Notes: a model not told the origin generated them from the sequence alone. DNA of 32,411 nt from Blautia faecis (GCF_020554845.1 NZ_JAJCIA010000041.1:1-32411); one strand, 5' to 3'; positions 22,663 to 30,690 are shown, counted from the first letter of the stretch. Numbers and translations: made by a program.

Positions 22663-25188
22663 TTAGAATCCCTGCTCAGTTCTTCTGATAATGTCATCCT
22701 GCAGAGATTTGGAAAGTGTGGTAAACAGTGCACTGTAACCAGCCACACGTACAACCAGATGCTTATAGTTCTCCGGATGTGCCTGTGCATCGAGCAGGGT
22801 CTCTCTGCTTACAACATTGAACTGCATATGCATTCCCTTCTGATCGAAATAGGAACGAATCAGTGCAACAAACTTCTCAAGGCCCTCACGTCCGGAAAGT
22901 GCTGACGGATGGAATTTCTGATTGAACAAAGTACCATTGGATACGATAAAGTGATCCAGTTTTGCAACAGAGCTTGCTGCTGCAGTAGGTCCGTTCACAT
23001 CCTTGCCTGCGGATGGGGAAACACCATCTGCAACCGGAGTATGTGCATATCTTCCATCTGGTGTAGCACCAGTCTGTCCGCCAAGGGGTACGTTTGCAGA
23101 TACCGGATAAAGTCCTGCCTGGTACTGTCCGCCTCTTGGGTTCTTAAAATTCTGTAACGGTCTTGTGTATGTGTAAGCTACGTCTCTTGCGAAGTAGTCA
23201 ACCTCCGGAATGTCATTTCCGAATTTCGGAACTTCTGCGATCATATCGTGGATTTCCTGATATCTTGCCATCTTCTCAGGTGCCATCTGGGCATTCATAA
23301 CAGATTTCAAAACTGCAGCTGCTGTATCCGCATCAACCTTGGCACCGCTCTCGGTCATCTCTCTTAGGATGCCGGTTGTGATCTCTTTCACAGACTGCTC
23401 ATCCAGGCCTTTACCATAGTTCCATGCAAGAGCTTCTTTCAGCTCCTCCATTGTAAACTTCTTCTCCTGGTAAACCAGCTGGCGAATCGCATAGAGGGAA
23501 TCTGCCATGTTTGCAATACCAAATCCCTGGGGACCGGTAAAGTTATAAACTGCGCCGCCTTCCTGTACAGTCTTTCCACGGGCGATACAGTCATCGATCA
23601 TACTGGAAAGGAATGGAAGCGGGCAACGCTTTGCATGTGCTACGTCGATGGCATTATCTGCATTTACAAGAAGGGAGATGCAGTATTCCATCTGTTTCTT
23701 GTAAGCATCGTAAAACTCATCGAAGGTTTCCATCCGGGTAACATCGCCGGTAGGAATACCAACCATCTCACCCTGATCCATACCATTGCCAAATACAAGT
23801 TCCAGCGGACGGCACATATTAAAGAATGCTGCATCATGCCATCCCTCTGTCTTACCTGCTTTCTGTGGCTCTACGCAACCGATGATATTATACTCACGGG
23901 CATCTGCAAGGGAAAGTCCTCTGTTCTGCAGTGCCGGGATGATTACCTCGTCGTTATAATAAGCCGGAAGTCCGATACCCGTTCTGGTAAGCTCTGCTGC
24001 CTTGATCAGAAGGTCATGAGGAGAACCATTCCATACACGGATGGAAAGGGACGGAGCCGGAAGATGTACATGCATGGATGCCTCAATACACATAAAGGAA
24101 AGGTCATTGGTCACATCATTGCCATCTTTATCCTGACCTCCTACGATCAGGTTCTGGAACAGACTGTAGCCTGCGAATCCTTCTGCGGAAGCAGCATCAC
24201 GGACTTTATTCAGGTCATTTAATTTTACCCAGATGCAATCAAGAAGCTCCTGGGCTGCTGTTCTGGTAATCGCGCCGCTCTCAATATCTTTCTTATAATA
24301 AGGATACATATACTGGTCGAAACGTCCTGGGGAAATGGAATGTCCGCTAGACTCCATCTGGAGAAGCTGCTGCACAAACCAGAAAGACTGACACGCCTCC
24401 CAGAAATTGGTAGCTCCCTTCGCCGGAACCTTGCTGCAATTGGATGCAATCACAAGAAGCTCTGCTTTACGCTGTGGATCTGTACATTTCTCTGCCATTT
24501 CAAGGGCAAGCTTTGCATATCTGTCTGCATAATCAATCACTGCCTGGCAGCTCATGATAACTGCTTCCAGGAAACGGGAACGCTCTGCGTAATCTCCATC
24601 CCCCACATTGCATTTATCCAGCTCAGCCTGTGCTTTCGCCATAATGCCTTCGTATCCGATTTCAAGAACTTCCCAGTATTTTACGGTAACATGTCCTACA
24701 CCATTATAGAAATAGTTACCCGGGGTGAAGATATTATGGTCGATCGCGCGAATTGCTTCCGGTGCCATGTAAGCAGTTGCCAGCTCACTGGTGGTTTTGC
24801 CCTTCCAGTATTTATGAGCTTCCCGAAGGTCTGCCTTGGCCTGCTCTGAGATATAGAACGGATCGGCAGTTCTGGTAGCAACCGTATCCAGCTCGTCTTC
24901 CAGCCACTGGAATGAGAATTCCGGGAATGTCTGACATCCTCTTGGTGCAATGGAGTTACTTCCCACGATCAGTTCCTCATCACGGATGATGATCGGAATA
25001 TTATGTAAAATGTGGGCAAAAGCTTTCGCTCTTCTGGTAATGATCGGCTGGTCTTCGGTCTCCTTATAGGACTCTGTGATCAGCTTCGCTCTGTAAGATT
25101 CGATTTCCGGCATCTTGGCATAGAGATGATCTACCAGACGGGTAATTCTGGAAGATTTGGGAATCTCACTTGAATTGTATTTTTCCAT
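22663..25188 (-). CDS. B12-independent 1,2-propanediol/glycerol dehydratase (glycyl radical enzyme)
   Basis: Glycyl radical diol dehydratase of 841 residues converting 1,2-propanediol to propanal or glycerol to 3-hydroxypropanal. The catalytic residues fall at H166 (NGVGH), C438 and E440 (GCVEPQ), D452 (GWHDAAFF) and radical Gly817 (RVAGYS). These are, to my knowledge, the residue numbers of the structurally studied Roseburia inulinivorans propanediol dehydratase and parallel DhaB1 of Clostridium butyricum. The His-Asp pair after the GCVEP motif argues against choline TMA-lyase, whose equivalent is Thr. It begins after GAAAGGAG, has a textbook promoter, and is followed by its activase. No shell-protein, aldehyde or alcohol dehydrogenase genes are adjacent, so the product must be handled by enzymes encoded elsewhere. 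Confidence 0.93.
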   Translation of the reverse strand: MEKYNSSEIPKSSRITRLVDHLYAKMPEIESYRAKLITESYKETEDQPIITRRAKAFAHILHNIPIIIRDEELIVGSNSIAPRGCQTFPEFSFQWLEDELDTVATRTADPFYISEQAKADLREAHKYWKGKTTSELATAYMAPEAIRAIDHNIFTPGNYFYNGVGHVTVKYWEVLEIGYEGIMAKAQAELDKCNVGDGDYAERSRFLEAVIMSCQAVIDYADRYAKLALEMAEKCTDPQRKAELLVIASNCSKVPAKGATNFWEACQSFWFVQQLLQMESSGHSISPGRFDQYMYPYYKKDIESGAITRTAAQELLDCIWVKLNDLNKVRDAASAEGFAGYSLFQNLIVGGQDKDGNDVTNDLSFMCIEASMHVHLPAPSLSIRVWNGSPHDLLIKAAELTRTGIGLPAYYNDEVIIPALQNRGLSLADAREYNIIGCVEPQKAGKTEGWHDAAFFNMCRPLELVFGNGMDQGEMVGIPTGDVTRMETFDEFYDAYKKQMEYCISLLVNADNAIDVAHAKRCPLPFLSSMIDDCIARGKTVQEGGAVYNFTGPQGFGIANMADSLYAIRQLVYQEKKFTMEELKEALAWNYGKGLDEQSVKEITTGILREMTESGAKVDADTAAAVLKSVMNAQMAPEKMARYQEIHDMIAEVPKFGNDIPEVDYFARDVAYTYTRPLQNFKNPRGGQYQAGLYPVSANVPLGGQTGATPDGRYAHTPVADGVSPSAGKDVNGPTAAASSVAKLDHFIVSNGTLFNQKFHPSALSGREGLEKFVALIRSYFDQKGMHMQFNVVSRETLLDAQAHPENYKHLVVRVAGYSALFTTLSKSLQDDIIRRTEQGF

Positions 25189-25291
25189 GGTTCTCCTTTC
25201 TCATGGATGTCCCGGCATATGAAATAATATTCTGTATCTCCAAAACACAATATTCTCTCTGTCGGCAACATAAATGTCCGTTGTTCCATGA

Positions 25292-25305
25292 CATAGTTTT
25301 CTATG
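25292..25305. promoter_or_regulatory. Dyad at the dehydratase transcription start
   Basis: CATAG-TTTT-CTATG, a perfect inverted repeat lying over the start site expected from the promoter at 25309-25337. It could be an operator or a small 5' hairpin of the message. The regulator is not identified. Confidence 0.35.
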
Positions 25306-25308
25306 CTC

Positions 25309-25337
25309 ATTATACGTCATTCACTATGCGATGTCAA
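25309..25337 (-). promoter_or_regulatory. Consensus sigma-A promoter of the diol dehydratase gene
   Basis: Minus-strand TTGACA (25332-25337) and TATAAT (25309-25314), both perfect, with a 17-base spacer. It gives a leader of about 113 bases. Such a strong core promoter implies that control is exerted by a repressor or catabolite control. Confidence 0.9.
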
Positions 25338-25429
25338 CATAATTCAACACTAGTTTTGTTGTTTTAGTTGGTGTTTTTGGTTTGTTTTTGTGGTTTTTCG
25401 TTGTTTTTATTAAGATACCAGATTAAACA
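25338..25429. other. T-rich spacer upstream of the dehydratase promoter
   Basis: With the promoter and leader it makes a 348-base gap. It is dominated by GTTTTT/GGTTTTT tracts on the plus strand (A-tracts on the template side), which may bend DNA upstream of the -35 element. No gene or clear operator is seen. Confidence 0.4.
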
Positions 25430-25475
25430 AAAAGCGTTTTCCGATTTTCATATTTTGATTTCGGAAAACGCTTTT
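25430..25475 (-). terminator. Terminator of the secreted Ig-like protein gene
   Basis: A perfect 15-bp stem (25430-25444 with 25461-25475) and 16-base loop. On the minus strand the stem ends in CTTTT followed by TGTTT. It lies about 60 bases past the stop codon of the gene at 25537. Confidence 0.85.
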
Positions 25476-25536
25476 CAAATTATATCTCCACACAAATTAT
25501 ATAGCAGTTCAGTGCCATACGTTGAAAGTTATCAAT

Positions 25537-26193
25537 TTATTTGAAATATATGTGTATTCTTTCTCTCTGCCCCGTCTTGATATTTTCAGCCAATGCAACA
25601 GCAAGAAATCCAGATCCTCCTGCAACTTTTATTTTGCTGCCATTTGGTGACATCTTCGCTACACCCCAGTTACTTCTTGCATACGATATTCCCCCTCTGA
25701 GTTTCCAACCTTTTTTCAGATTAAATTTAAATGCGATACTCTTATTTTTATATTTGGAATAACGCAGATTATAAATTGCATTCTTTTTAAAGGCAGTTCC
25801 TTTAATTGTGAGCTTTCCCACCTTTGCAGAAGAAACAGGATTTACATATTTATACACGGTAAATGTACATTTGTAAGTTTCCTGTCCGGTTTTCACAGTA
25901 ATGGTTGTTGTACCAGCCTTTTTGGGCGTAGCCCAAATAGCATTATCCTTTATCTTTACAGTTGCAACTTTAGTATTACTGGATCTCACAGCAACTTTTC
26001 TTTTTCCAATGTAGGCAATACGTTCATCCGGATTGTAGCATCTGCGATTTTCCATAGTTTTAGAAGAATAAATAGTTGCATTTTCCTTGACAGGAATTTT
26101 AAATGCCTCTTTTGCGTAAGCAGGCACGGTCATTGCAAACATCATAGCAAATGTCAGAACAACCATTATTATTTTTTTTAGTGACTTTTTCAT
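25537..26193 (-). CDS. Secreted protein with bacterial Ig-like domain
   Basis: Exported protein of 218 residues, function unknown. The N-terminus is a classical signal peptide (KKSLKK, hydrophobic stretch, cleavage expected after AYA near residue 27). Residues about 55-115 resemble a BIG2-type Ig-like domain: RSSNTKVATV, then ATPKKAGTTTITVK, followed by CTFTVY. The last 100 residues are Lys/Tyr/Ser-rich beta-type sequence with SNWGVAK and no recognised domain. There is no LPXTG or membrane anchor, so it is probably released or held by wall contacts. The start at 26193 follows GGGAGTG; the upstream frame codes a hydrophobic leader without ribosome site. It has its own promoter and terminator. 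Confidence 0.8.
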   Translation of the reverse strand: MKKSLKKIIMVVLTFAMMFAMTVPAYAKEAFKIPVKENATIYSSKTMENRRCYNPDERIAYIGKRKVAVRSSNTKVATVKIKDNAIWATPKKAGTTTITVKTGQETYKCTFTVYKYVNPVSSAKVGKLTIKGTAFKKNAIYNLRYSKYKNKSIAFKFNLKKGWKLRGGISYARSNWGVAKMSPNGSKIKVAGGSGFLAVALAENIKTGQRERIHIYFK

Positions 26194-26252
26194 TTTCAAC
26201 ACTCCCTTCATGATATGGACATTACAGAATACAATATATATATACATTTTTG

Positions 26253-26281
26253 ATTTTATAACAGTTTATACCCATTTACAA
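26253..26281 (-). promoter_or_regulatory. Promoter of the secreted Ig-like protein gene
   Basis: Minus-strand TTGTAA (26276-26281), 17-base spacer, TAAAAT (26253-26258). The leader is about 55 bases. Confidence 0.6.
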
Positions 26282-26342
26282 TCTGTGCCAAAATGTGTGC
26301 GCAATTCTTTCGCGGGTTTGTCACATTCTGTTTTTTATCAAT

Positions 26343-26382
26343 AAAAAAACTGCCATATCAGATTTCTCCAATACAGCAGTTT
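26343..26382 (-). terminator. Terminator of the FeoB-associated peptide gene
   Basis: Minus-strand AAACTGC/GCAGTTT stem, extended inward by five more pairs including G-U, followed by a T-run (TTTTATT after the stem). It lies about 55 bases past the small gene. Confidence 0.85.
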
Positions 26383-26434
26383 CCTCATCTTCTTATTTAC
26401 CAGCTATGTAAAATACCAGTGCCTCATTCACATC

Positions 26435-26566
26435 TTAGTGGCAGTGTCCGCCGCAGCTTCCACAATTACCATTGCAGCCTTTTCCGCTTTTTTTATCCTT
26501 CACAATGCTTCTCACTGCCAGACCTGCTATTACGACTACGATAGCACCTACAACTACTGTTCCCAT
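26435..26566 (-). CDS. FeoB-associated Cys-rich membrane peptide
   Basis: A 43-residue protein read directly from the sequence. It has an N-terminal single membrane helix (GTVVVGAIVVVIAGLAV), a basic linker (VKDKKSGKG) and a Cys/His-rich tail (CNGNCGSCGGHCH). This is the pattern of the small FeoB-associated proteins normally encoded at the end of ferrous-iron feo operons; they are thought to assist Fe2+ uptake or delivery. GGAG is well placed before the start. Here it stands alone, with its own promoter, dyad and terminator, and no feoA or feoB is in the window. Identification of the family is strong from pattern; the role of an orphan copy is unknown. Confidence 0.85.
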   Translation of the reverse strand: MGTVVVGAIVVVIAGLAVRSIVKDKKSGKGCNGNCGSCGGHCH

Positions 26567-26605
26567 ATGATACTCCTTTCAGATTACCTATAAGCTCCTT
26601 TATGT

Positions 26606-26623
26606 TGTTAGTATATTCTAACA
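26606..26623. promoter_or_regulatory. Operator-like dyad over the -10 of the FeoB-associated gene
   Basis: TGTTAG-TATATT-CTAACA is a perfect 6+6 inverted repeat covering the -10 hexamer. The TTAG...CTAA core recalls DtxR/IdeR-type iron operators, so iron-dependent repression is plausible. The regulator is inferred only. Confidence 0.5.
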
Positions 26624-26638
26624 TTCATTAGATGTCAA
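26610..26638 (-). promoter_or_regulatory. Sigma-A promoter of the FeoB-associated gene
   Basis: Minus-strand TTGACA (26633-26638), 17-base spacer, TATACT (26610-26615). It starts 18 bases after the stop codon of the upstream membrane protein gene. Confidence 0.85.
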
Positions 26639-26655
26639 TATTTATTTTATATTCC

Positions 26656-27726
26656 TTACACATTCAGCTTCATCTGTCCGTCTTTAATATATCCCATATT
26701 TCGCATTCCGCGGTAAATCACATAGGATAACAGTCCCGGAAGCAGGAAGTGGAACAATACAATTTTCAGAATTACCAGCACCGGTGATTCTGTTGCCACC
26801 ATAGTCTGGTAAGTCATGATCTGTCCAACCAGACCTGAGGTTCCCATTCCGGAGCCTGTCGCATTGTTTGTCATATGGAAAGGCCCGATAATGGCAATTG
26901 GGCCTAAAATAGCAGATGCCAGTGTAGGAGGCAGCCAGATCAGCGGACGCTTCATAATATTAGGGATCTGCAGCATGGAGGTTCCGATTCCCTGGGCAAA
27001 AAGACCGCCCACACCATTATCCTTAAAACTTGTCACTGCAAATCCAATCATCTGACAGCAGCATCCGATCGTTGCCGCACCCGCTGCCACGCCATTCAGC
27101 CCCAGAATAATTCCAAGAGCAGCAGAACTAATTGGCAAAGTCAGTACCATTCCCATGATGACAGAAACCACAATTCCCATCAGGATTGGCTGCTGCTCAG
27201 TTCCCCAGTTTACCAGGTTGCCAAGCCATATCATGAAGCTTGATACTCCCGGTCCTACCAGTATCCCTACAGCACCACCGGAAAGGATGGTGATTGCTGG
27301 TGTAATAAGAAGATCCAGTTTTGTTTTTCCGGCAACCAGCCTCCCAATCGTAATTCCCACATATGCAGCCACAAATGCTCCAAGAGGCTCGCCAGGACCG
27401 GATAACACTAATGCCCCTGTATCAGACAACAGGGTTCCTGCAATAAGGTTTGATGCATAAGCCCCGATCATTCCTGCTGCCGCAGCCGACAACAGCACAT
27501 AAGTAGATTCCCGGAATTTATACGCAACACCGATGCCGATTCCGGCACCTGTAAGCCTCTGGGCAACCACTGCAAATGCACTTAAATAAGTGCCATATGT
27601 ACCGCCCATCAAATCACCGATCTGTTTCAAAATAGTTCCGATGATCAAAGTAGAAAACAACCCCAAAGCCATTCCGCTTAAACCATCAATAAAAATATTG
27701 TTTAAAACCTTCTTTATCGCTTTCAT
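26656..27726 (-). CDS. PfoR/PTS EIIC_2-like integral membrane protein
   Basis: Polytopic membrane protein of 356 residues with about nine to ten hydrophobic segments rich in Gly and Ala. It resembles the PTS_EIIC_2 family, which includes PfoR, named for its effect on perfringolysin O in Clostridium perfringens. Conserved-looking stretches are IDGLSGMALGLFST at the N-terminus, the loop LSGPGEPLGAFVAAYVG near 108-124 and a GPFHMTNNATGSGMG loop near 290. No EIIA, EIIB or HPr domain is fused or adjacent, so sugar phosphotransfer is doubtful; substrate unknown. The start follows AAGGAGAG. It is separated from the two-component genes by a hairpin-forming repeat. Confidence 0.75.
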   Translation of the reverse strand: MKAIKKVLNNIFIDGLSGMALGLFSTLIIGTILKQIGDLMGGTYGTYLSAFAVVAQRLTGAGIGIGVAYKFRESTYVLLSAAAAGMIGAYASNLIAGTLLSDTGALVLSGPGEPLGAFVAAYVGITIGRLVAGKTKLDLLITPAITILSGGAVGILVGPGVSSFMIWLGNLVNWGTEQQPILMGIVVSVIMGMVLTLPISSAALGIILGLNGVAAGAATIGCCCQMIGFAVTSFKDNGVGGLFAQGIGTSMLQIPNIMKRPLIWLPPTLASAILGPIAIIGPFHMTNNATGSGMGTSGLVGQIMTYQTMVATESPVLVILKIVLFHFLLPGLLSYVIYRGMRNMGYIKDGQMKLNV

Positions 27727-27749
27727 ACTCTCTCCTTGTCCCCACCATC

Positions 27750-27841
27750 TAAAGCATGTAAAAAATTAATCTTGCAATCTGCAAAATACACCGAAAAGTG
27801 GGGCATGCTGACTGCGAGATTGTTTTTTCCGAACACGCTCT
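27750..27841 (-). repeat. Intergenic repeat with inverted ends (copy D)
   Basis: Read on the minus strand it begins GAGCGTGTTC directly at the stop codon of the sensor kinase, like the head of copies A-C, and ends in the complement of AAAGCATGTAAAAAA, a related head in the opposite sense. CAATCT/AGATTG and other inner stems fold it into one hairpin. It may serve as the transcription terminator of the kinase gene. Confidence 0.55.
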
Positions 27842-28823
27842 AATATAGATCCATCTTCTTCCTTCCCAGTTCCAGAAATACCTTCGTCCCTTTTCCAAGC
27901 TCCGACTCTATCCTGATTCCGTGATCCAGCCTTTTCATAATCTTTCCGCAAAGATAAAGTCCAATTCCAGTAGACCTGTTCTCTTCACGTCCATTATAGC
28001 CAGTAAACCCCTTTTCAAAAACCCGGGGCAAATCTTCGGCACGGATTCCGATTCCAGTATCTTCGATCACCAACGTATGCGGCCTGGATTTGCTCATATA
28101 GATGGATATTTTTCCTTTTTTTGTGTATTTCAGTGCATTTGATAAAATTTGTCCCAACACAAAGCCAAGCCATTTTTCATCTGTAAGCACCGTTTCCGAT
28201 ACCTCTTGATACTCCAGAGAAAGCTTTTTCCCAATAAATATTCTGGCAAATTTGTGAATCTGCTCACGAATCAGAGAATCCATATCCACTTCCTCAAAGC
28301 GGATGTCTGAAGCCATATCCTCCGTTCGAAGATACCCCAGCACCATCTCCACATACTGCTCCACCTTAAAAAGCTCATTCTGAATCTCCTGAGGTCTGGG
28401 CTTCTCTTCCTGAAGAAGCAATCTTGCTGCAGCAATAGGTGTTTTGATCTGGTGGACCCACAGCGTATAAAAGTCTGTCAATTCTGTACCAAAAGCACTT
28501 CTCTGATTTTCAGCCTCTATTCTCTTCTCATCCAGACTACGGCAGATTTCCCGGTAAATAGCCTCATTTTCATTCTCCGGAGCCTCCAGATATTCTTCTG
28601 AAAAATTGCCGCAGTCTCTTATGTAAAGCAGACTTTCCTGCTTTTTCCGGTATTTATGGTAATCCCACATAAGCCCCAGGCCTGTCAGCAGCATTTCAAA
28701 AACCGCCACATAACCTACAGGCTCCAGCGGAATATCATACAGAAAAAGGATTCCAGCCGTTACCGCTACCATAAGTAAAGCCAAAACACCTGTTTTCCAT
28801 CTGGTTTTCAGATATTTAATCAT
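27840..28823 (-). CDS. Sensor histidine kinase, BceS-like (intramembrane-sensing)
   Basis: Membrane histidine kinase of 327 residues. Two helices (about 13-30 and 36-54) are joined by only a few residues, so there is no extracellular sensor domain; this is the layout of BceS-type kinases that sense through a partner transporter. The H-box is FYTLWVHQIKTPI with H124; the N-box LSNALKY, the G1 box DTGIGI and a late GIGLYL motif complete the ATPase domain. Its start overlaps the regulator stop by four bases. No BceAB-type ABC transporter is next to it in the window, which is unusual for this class. Ligand unknown; antimicrobial peptides are the usual signal for the family. Confidence 0.88.
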   Translation of the reverse strand: MIKYLKTRWKTGVLALLMVAVTAGILFLYDIPLEPVGYVAVFEMLLTGLGLMWDYHKYRKKQESLLYIRDCGNFSEEYLEAPENENEAIYREICRSLDEKRIEAENQRSAFGTELTDFYTLWVHQIKTPIAAARLLLQEEKPRPQEIQNELFKVEQYVEMVLGYLRTEDMASDIRFEEVDMDSLIREQIHKFARIFIGKKLSLEYQEVSETVLTDEKWLGFVLGQILSNALKYTKKGKISIYMSKSRPHTLVIEDTGIGIRAEDLPRVFEKGFTGYNGREENRSTGIGLYLCGKIMKRLDHGIRIESELGKGTKVFLELGRKKMDLY

Positions 28824-29488
28824 ACCATGTACCCCAGGCCTTTTTTGGTGATAATGAAGTTCTCTACACCCAGACCTTCCAGCTTCCGACGGATTCTTGT
28901 GATGTTTACTGTCAAAGTATTGTCATCCACAAAGCTGTCGCTCTCCCACAGTTTTGTCATAATCGACTCTCTGGATACAACATGCCCCTGATGTTCAAAT
29001 AGTATCTGCAATATCTTCAATTCGTTTTTCGTCAGGTCTGCAAGCTTTCCATCCACTGAAATCGTCCCATTTCCAGGATTCAGCACTACGCCGCCCCTTT
29101 CCAGAAGACTGTTGTTCTGACCAAAGGCATAGGTTCTGCGAAGCACAGCCTGCACCTTCGCAGTTAACACATCCAGATCAAAAGGTTTCGCGATAAAATC
29201 ATCTGCACCCCGGCTCATGGCCATTACCATATTCATATTGTCAGCCGCTGAAGACAGAAACATCACTGGTACCTGTGAAATTTTGCGGATTTCCTCACAC
29301 CAATGAAAACCGTTAAAAAACGGCAGTTTCAAATCCAGCAGCACCAGCTGTGGATCTTTTTGCACAAACTCCTGAATCACATGAGTGAAATCTTCGATCT
29401 GAAAGACCTCATATCCCCAGGATTCCAAATGTCGCTTTACTATCTGTACAATAATTTCGTCATCTTCTATTATTAAGATTTTATACAT
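28820..29488 (-). CDS. OmpR-family response regulator, BceR-like
   Basis: Two-domain regulator of 222 residues. The receiver has the acidic pair D9-D10, the phosphorylation site D52 in LLDLKLP and K101 in AKPFD; the C-terminal winged helix has LTKNELKIL and a DNTLTVNITRIRRKL recognition segment. It is translated with the kinase downstream (four-base overlap). The ribosome site is poor (AGAAAAAATTG), suggesting low expression. No promoter was identified with confidence; the region before it holds a perfect ATGTCTGC/GCAGACAT hairpin (29518-29537). Confidence 0.92.
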   Translation of the reverse strand: MYKILIIEDDEIIVQIVKRHLESWGYEVFQIEDFTHVIQEFVQKDPQLVLLDLKLPFFNGFHWCEEIRKISQVPVMFLSSAADNMNMVMAMSRGADDFIAKPFDLDVLTAKVQAVLRRTYAFGQNNSLLERGGVVLNPGNGTISVDGKLADLTKNELKILQILFEHQGHVVSRESIMTKLWESDSFVDDNTLTVNITRIRRKLEGLGVENFIITKKGLGYMV

Positions 29489-29517
29489 TTTTAATCAATT
29501 TTTTCTTCTAAACGGAC

Positions 29518-29585
29518 ATGTCTGCCTGCGCAGACATCACCCCAAATGAAAGTCGATTGTTCCGCGCCTTTAGCGCTACCGCGCA
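29518..29585. other. Paired hairpins between the peptidase and regulator genes
   Basis: ATGTCTGC-CTGC-GCAGACAT (29518-29537) is a perfect 8-bp hairpin. Next to it AAAGTC/GACTTT pairs around a GCGC-rich core (about 29550-29592). The second probably ends the M42 peptidase transcript on the minus strand, though the T-run is poor. The first could be an operator of the two-component genes. Confidence 0.4.
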
Positions 29586-29591
29586 GGACTT

Positions 29592-30623
29592 TTATCCTAA
29601 ATATGCCTTCAGTAATTTCAGTGTATTCTTCGCTCCATCCCTGTGTGACCGCTCGTATCCATGAGATGCGTAAACTCCCGGTCCGATCAGACCATGCTTC
29701 ATATCATAGCCTGCTTTCAGTGCCGCATCCACATCAGAGCCATAATGAGGATACACATCCACAGCAAACGCAATGTCATTCTCCTGTGCAGCCTTGATCA
29801 GACCGGAAACCACCTGGTAATCATATGGTCCCATACTGTCCTTAGCGCAGATTGAAACCATGGTTTCATCACATTCCAGGCCTTTTCCAACACATCCCAT
29901 ATCTACGGAGATCATCTCTGTCACTCCATCTGGGATAGCGGCACATCCACCATGTCCCACTTCCTCATAAGAAGTGATCAGTACATAAATGGTACGCTCT
30001 GTCTGAATTTCTTTCTCTTTCAGATATTTAGCATAGCCGAGAAGAATGGCAGTGCTGAATTTATCATCAAGGAAACGGCTCTTGATGTATCCGCTCTCAG
30101 TCACAACTGTCCTTGGATCAAAGCAGACAAAATCGCCTGTCATGATTCCAAGTTTTTTCACATCCTCTTTATTCTTCACTGGCTCATCAAGAATGGCCTC
30201 CATCGTCTCATAAGTACGTTTGGTATCGCTATACTCGCCGTTTACATGAACAGACGCATTCTCCAGCTGGAAAGTTGCATCATATACTTTGCCGGACTTT
30301 GTATAAACCTTACAATTCTCAGCCTCTGCATTGTTTGGATTCATACCGCCAATATTAGTCAGCTTCAAATGACCGTTATCCATGATCTGGCAAACCATTC
30401 CGCCCAGTGTATCCATGTGGGCAGCCAGAACTACTGCGTTCTTATCGTCCTTTCCCCCAAGCTTTACAAGCACAGCGCCCTTCTGGGTGATCTGCGGCTC
30501 ATAGCCCAGCTTTTCAAATTCTTTTTTTACAAAATCTGCTGCCATGTGGGTAAAACCACTTGGACTTGGCACTGAAAGCAGATCCTGTGCTGTTTTCATA
30601 ATGTAATCTGTGTATTTTCCCAT
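29592..30623 (-). CDS. M42 family metallo-aminopeptidase
   Basis: Cytosolic co-catalytic zinc or cobalt aminopeptidase of the M42 family (PepA/FrvX/glutamyl aminopeptidase relatives), 343 residues, usual length for the family, which forms large tetrahedral oligomers. Metal and catalytic residues are visible: H69 and D71 in AHMDTLGG, D186 in FLDDKFS, E220-E221 in YEEVGHGG, D241 and the C-terminal His in YERSH. The start follows ACAGGAGAG. Its substrate preference cannot be read. Together with pepT it gives the window two peptide-trimming enzymes. Confidence 0.94.
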   Translation of the reverse strand: MGKYTDYIMKTAQDLLSVPSPSGFTHMAADFVKKEFEKLGYEPQITQKGAVLVKLGGKDDKNAVVLAAHMDTLGGMVCQIMDNGHLKLTNIGGMNPNNAEAENCKVYTKSGKVYDATFQLENASVHVNGEYSDTKRTYETMEAILDEPVKNKEDVKKLGIMTGDFVCFDPRTVVTESGYIKSRFLDDKFSTAILLGYAKYLKEKEIQTERTIYVLITSYEEVGHGGCAAIPDGVTEMISVDMGCVGKGLECDETMVSICAKDSMGPYDYQVVSGLIKAAQENDIAFAVDVYPHYGSDVDAALKAGYDMKHGLIGPGVYASHGYERSHRDGAKNTLKLLKAYLG

Positions 30624-30681
30624 GATATTCTCTCCTGTTTTTTACAAATTTTAGTCTTCTTACCTATCGTTCTTCACTTTC

Positions 30682-30690
30682 TGTATAGCA
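30682..30690 (-). promoter_or_regulatory. Possible extended -10 promoter of the M42 peptidase gene
   Basis: Minus-strand TGCTATACA has the TGn extension and a five-of-six -10 hexamer; the -35 position is poor. The leader would be about 50 bases. Confidence 0.35.

Noticed and set aside
22663..25188. Choline TMA-lyase or trans-4-hydroxyproline dehydratase for the large glycyl radical enzyme
   Set aside because: The H166, D452 and GCVEPQ...GWHD pattern is that of diol/glycerol dehydratases; choline lyase has Thr at the equivalent place, and no cut or hyp genes are adjacent.
18139..25420. Shared 12-mer ATTAAGATACCA upstream of mdh and of the diol dehydratase
   Set aside because: Many 12-base matches are expected by chance in 32 kb, and the positions relative to promoters differ.
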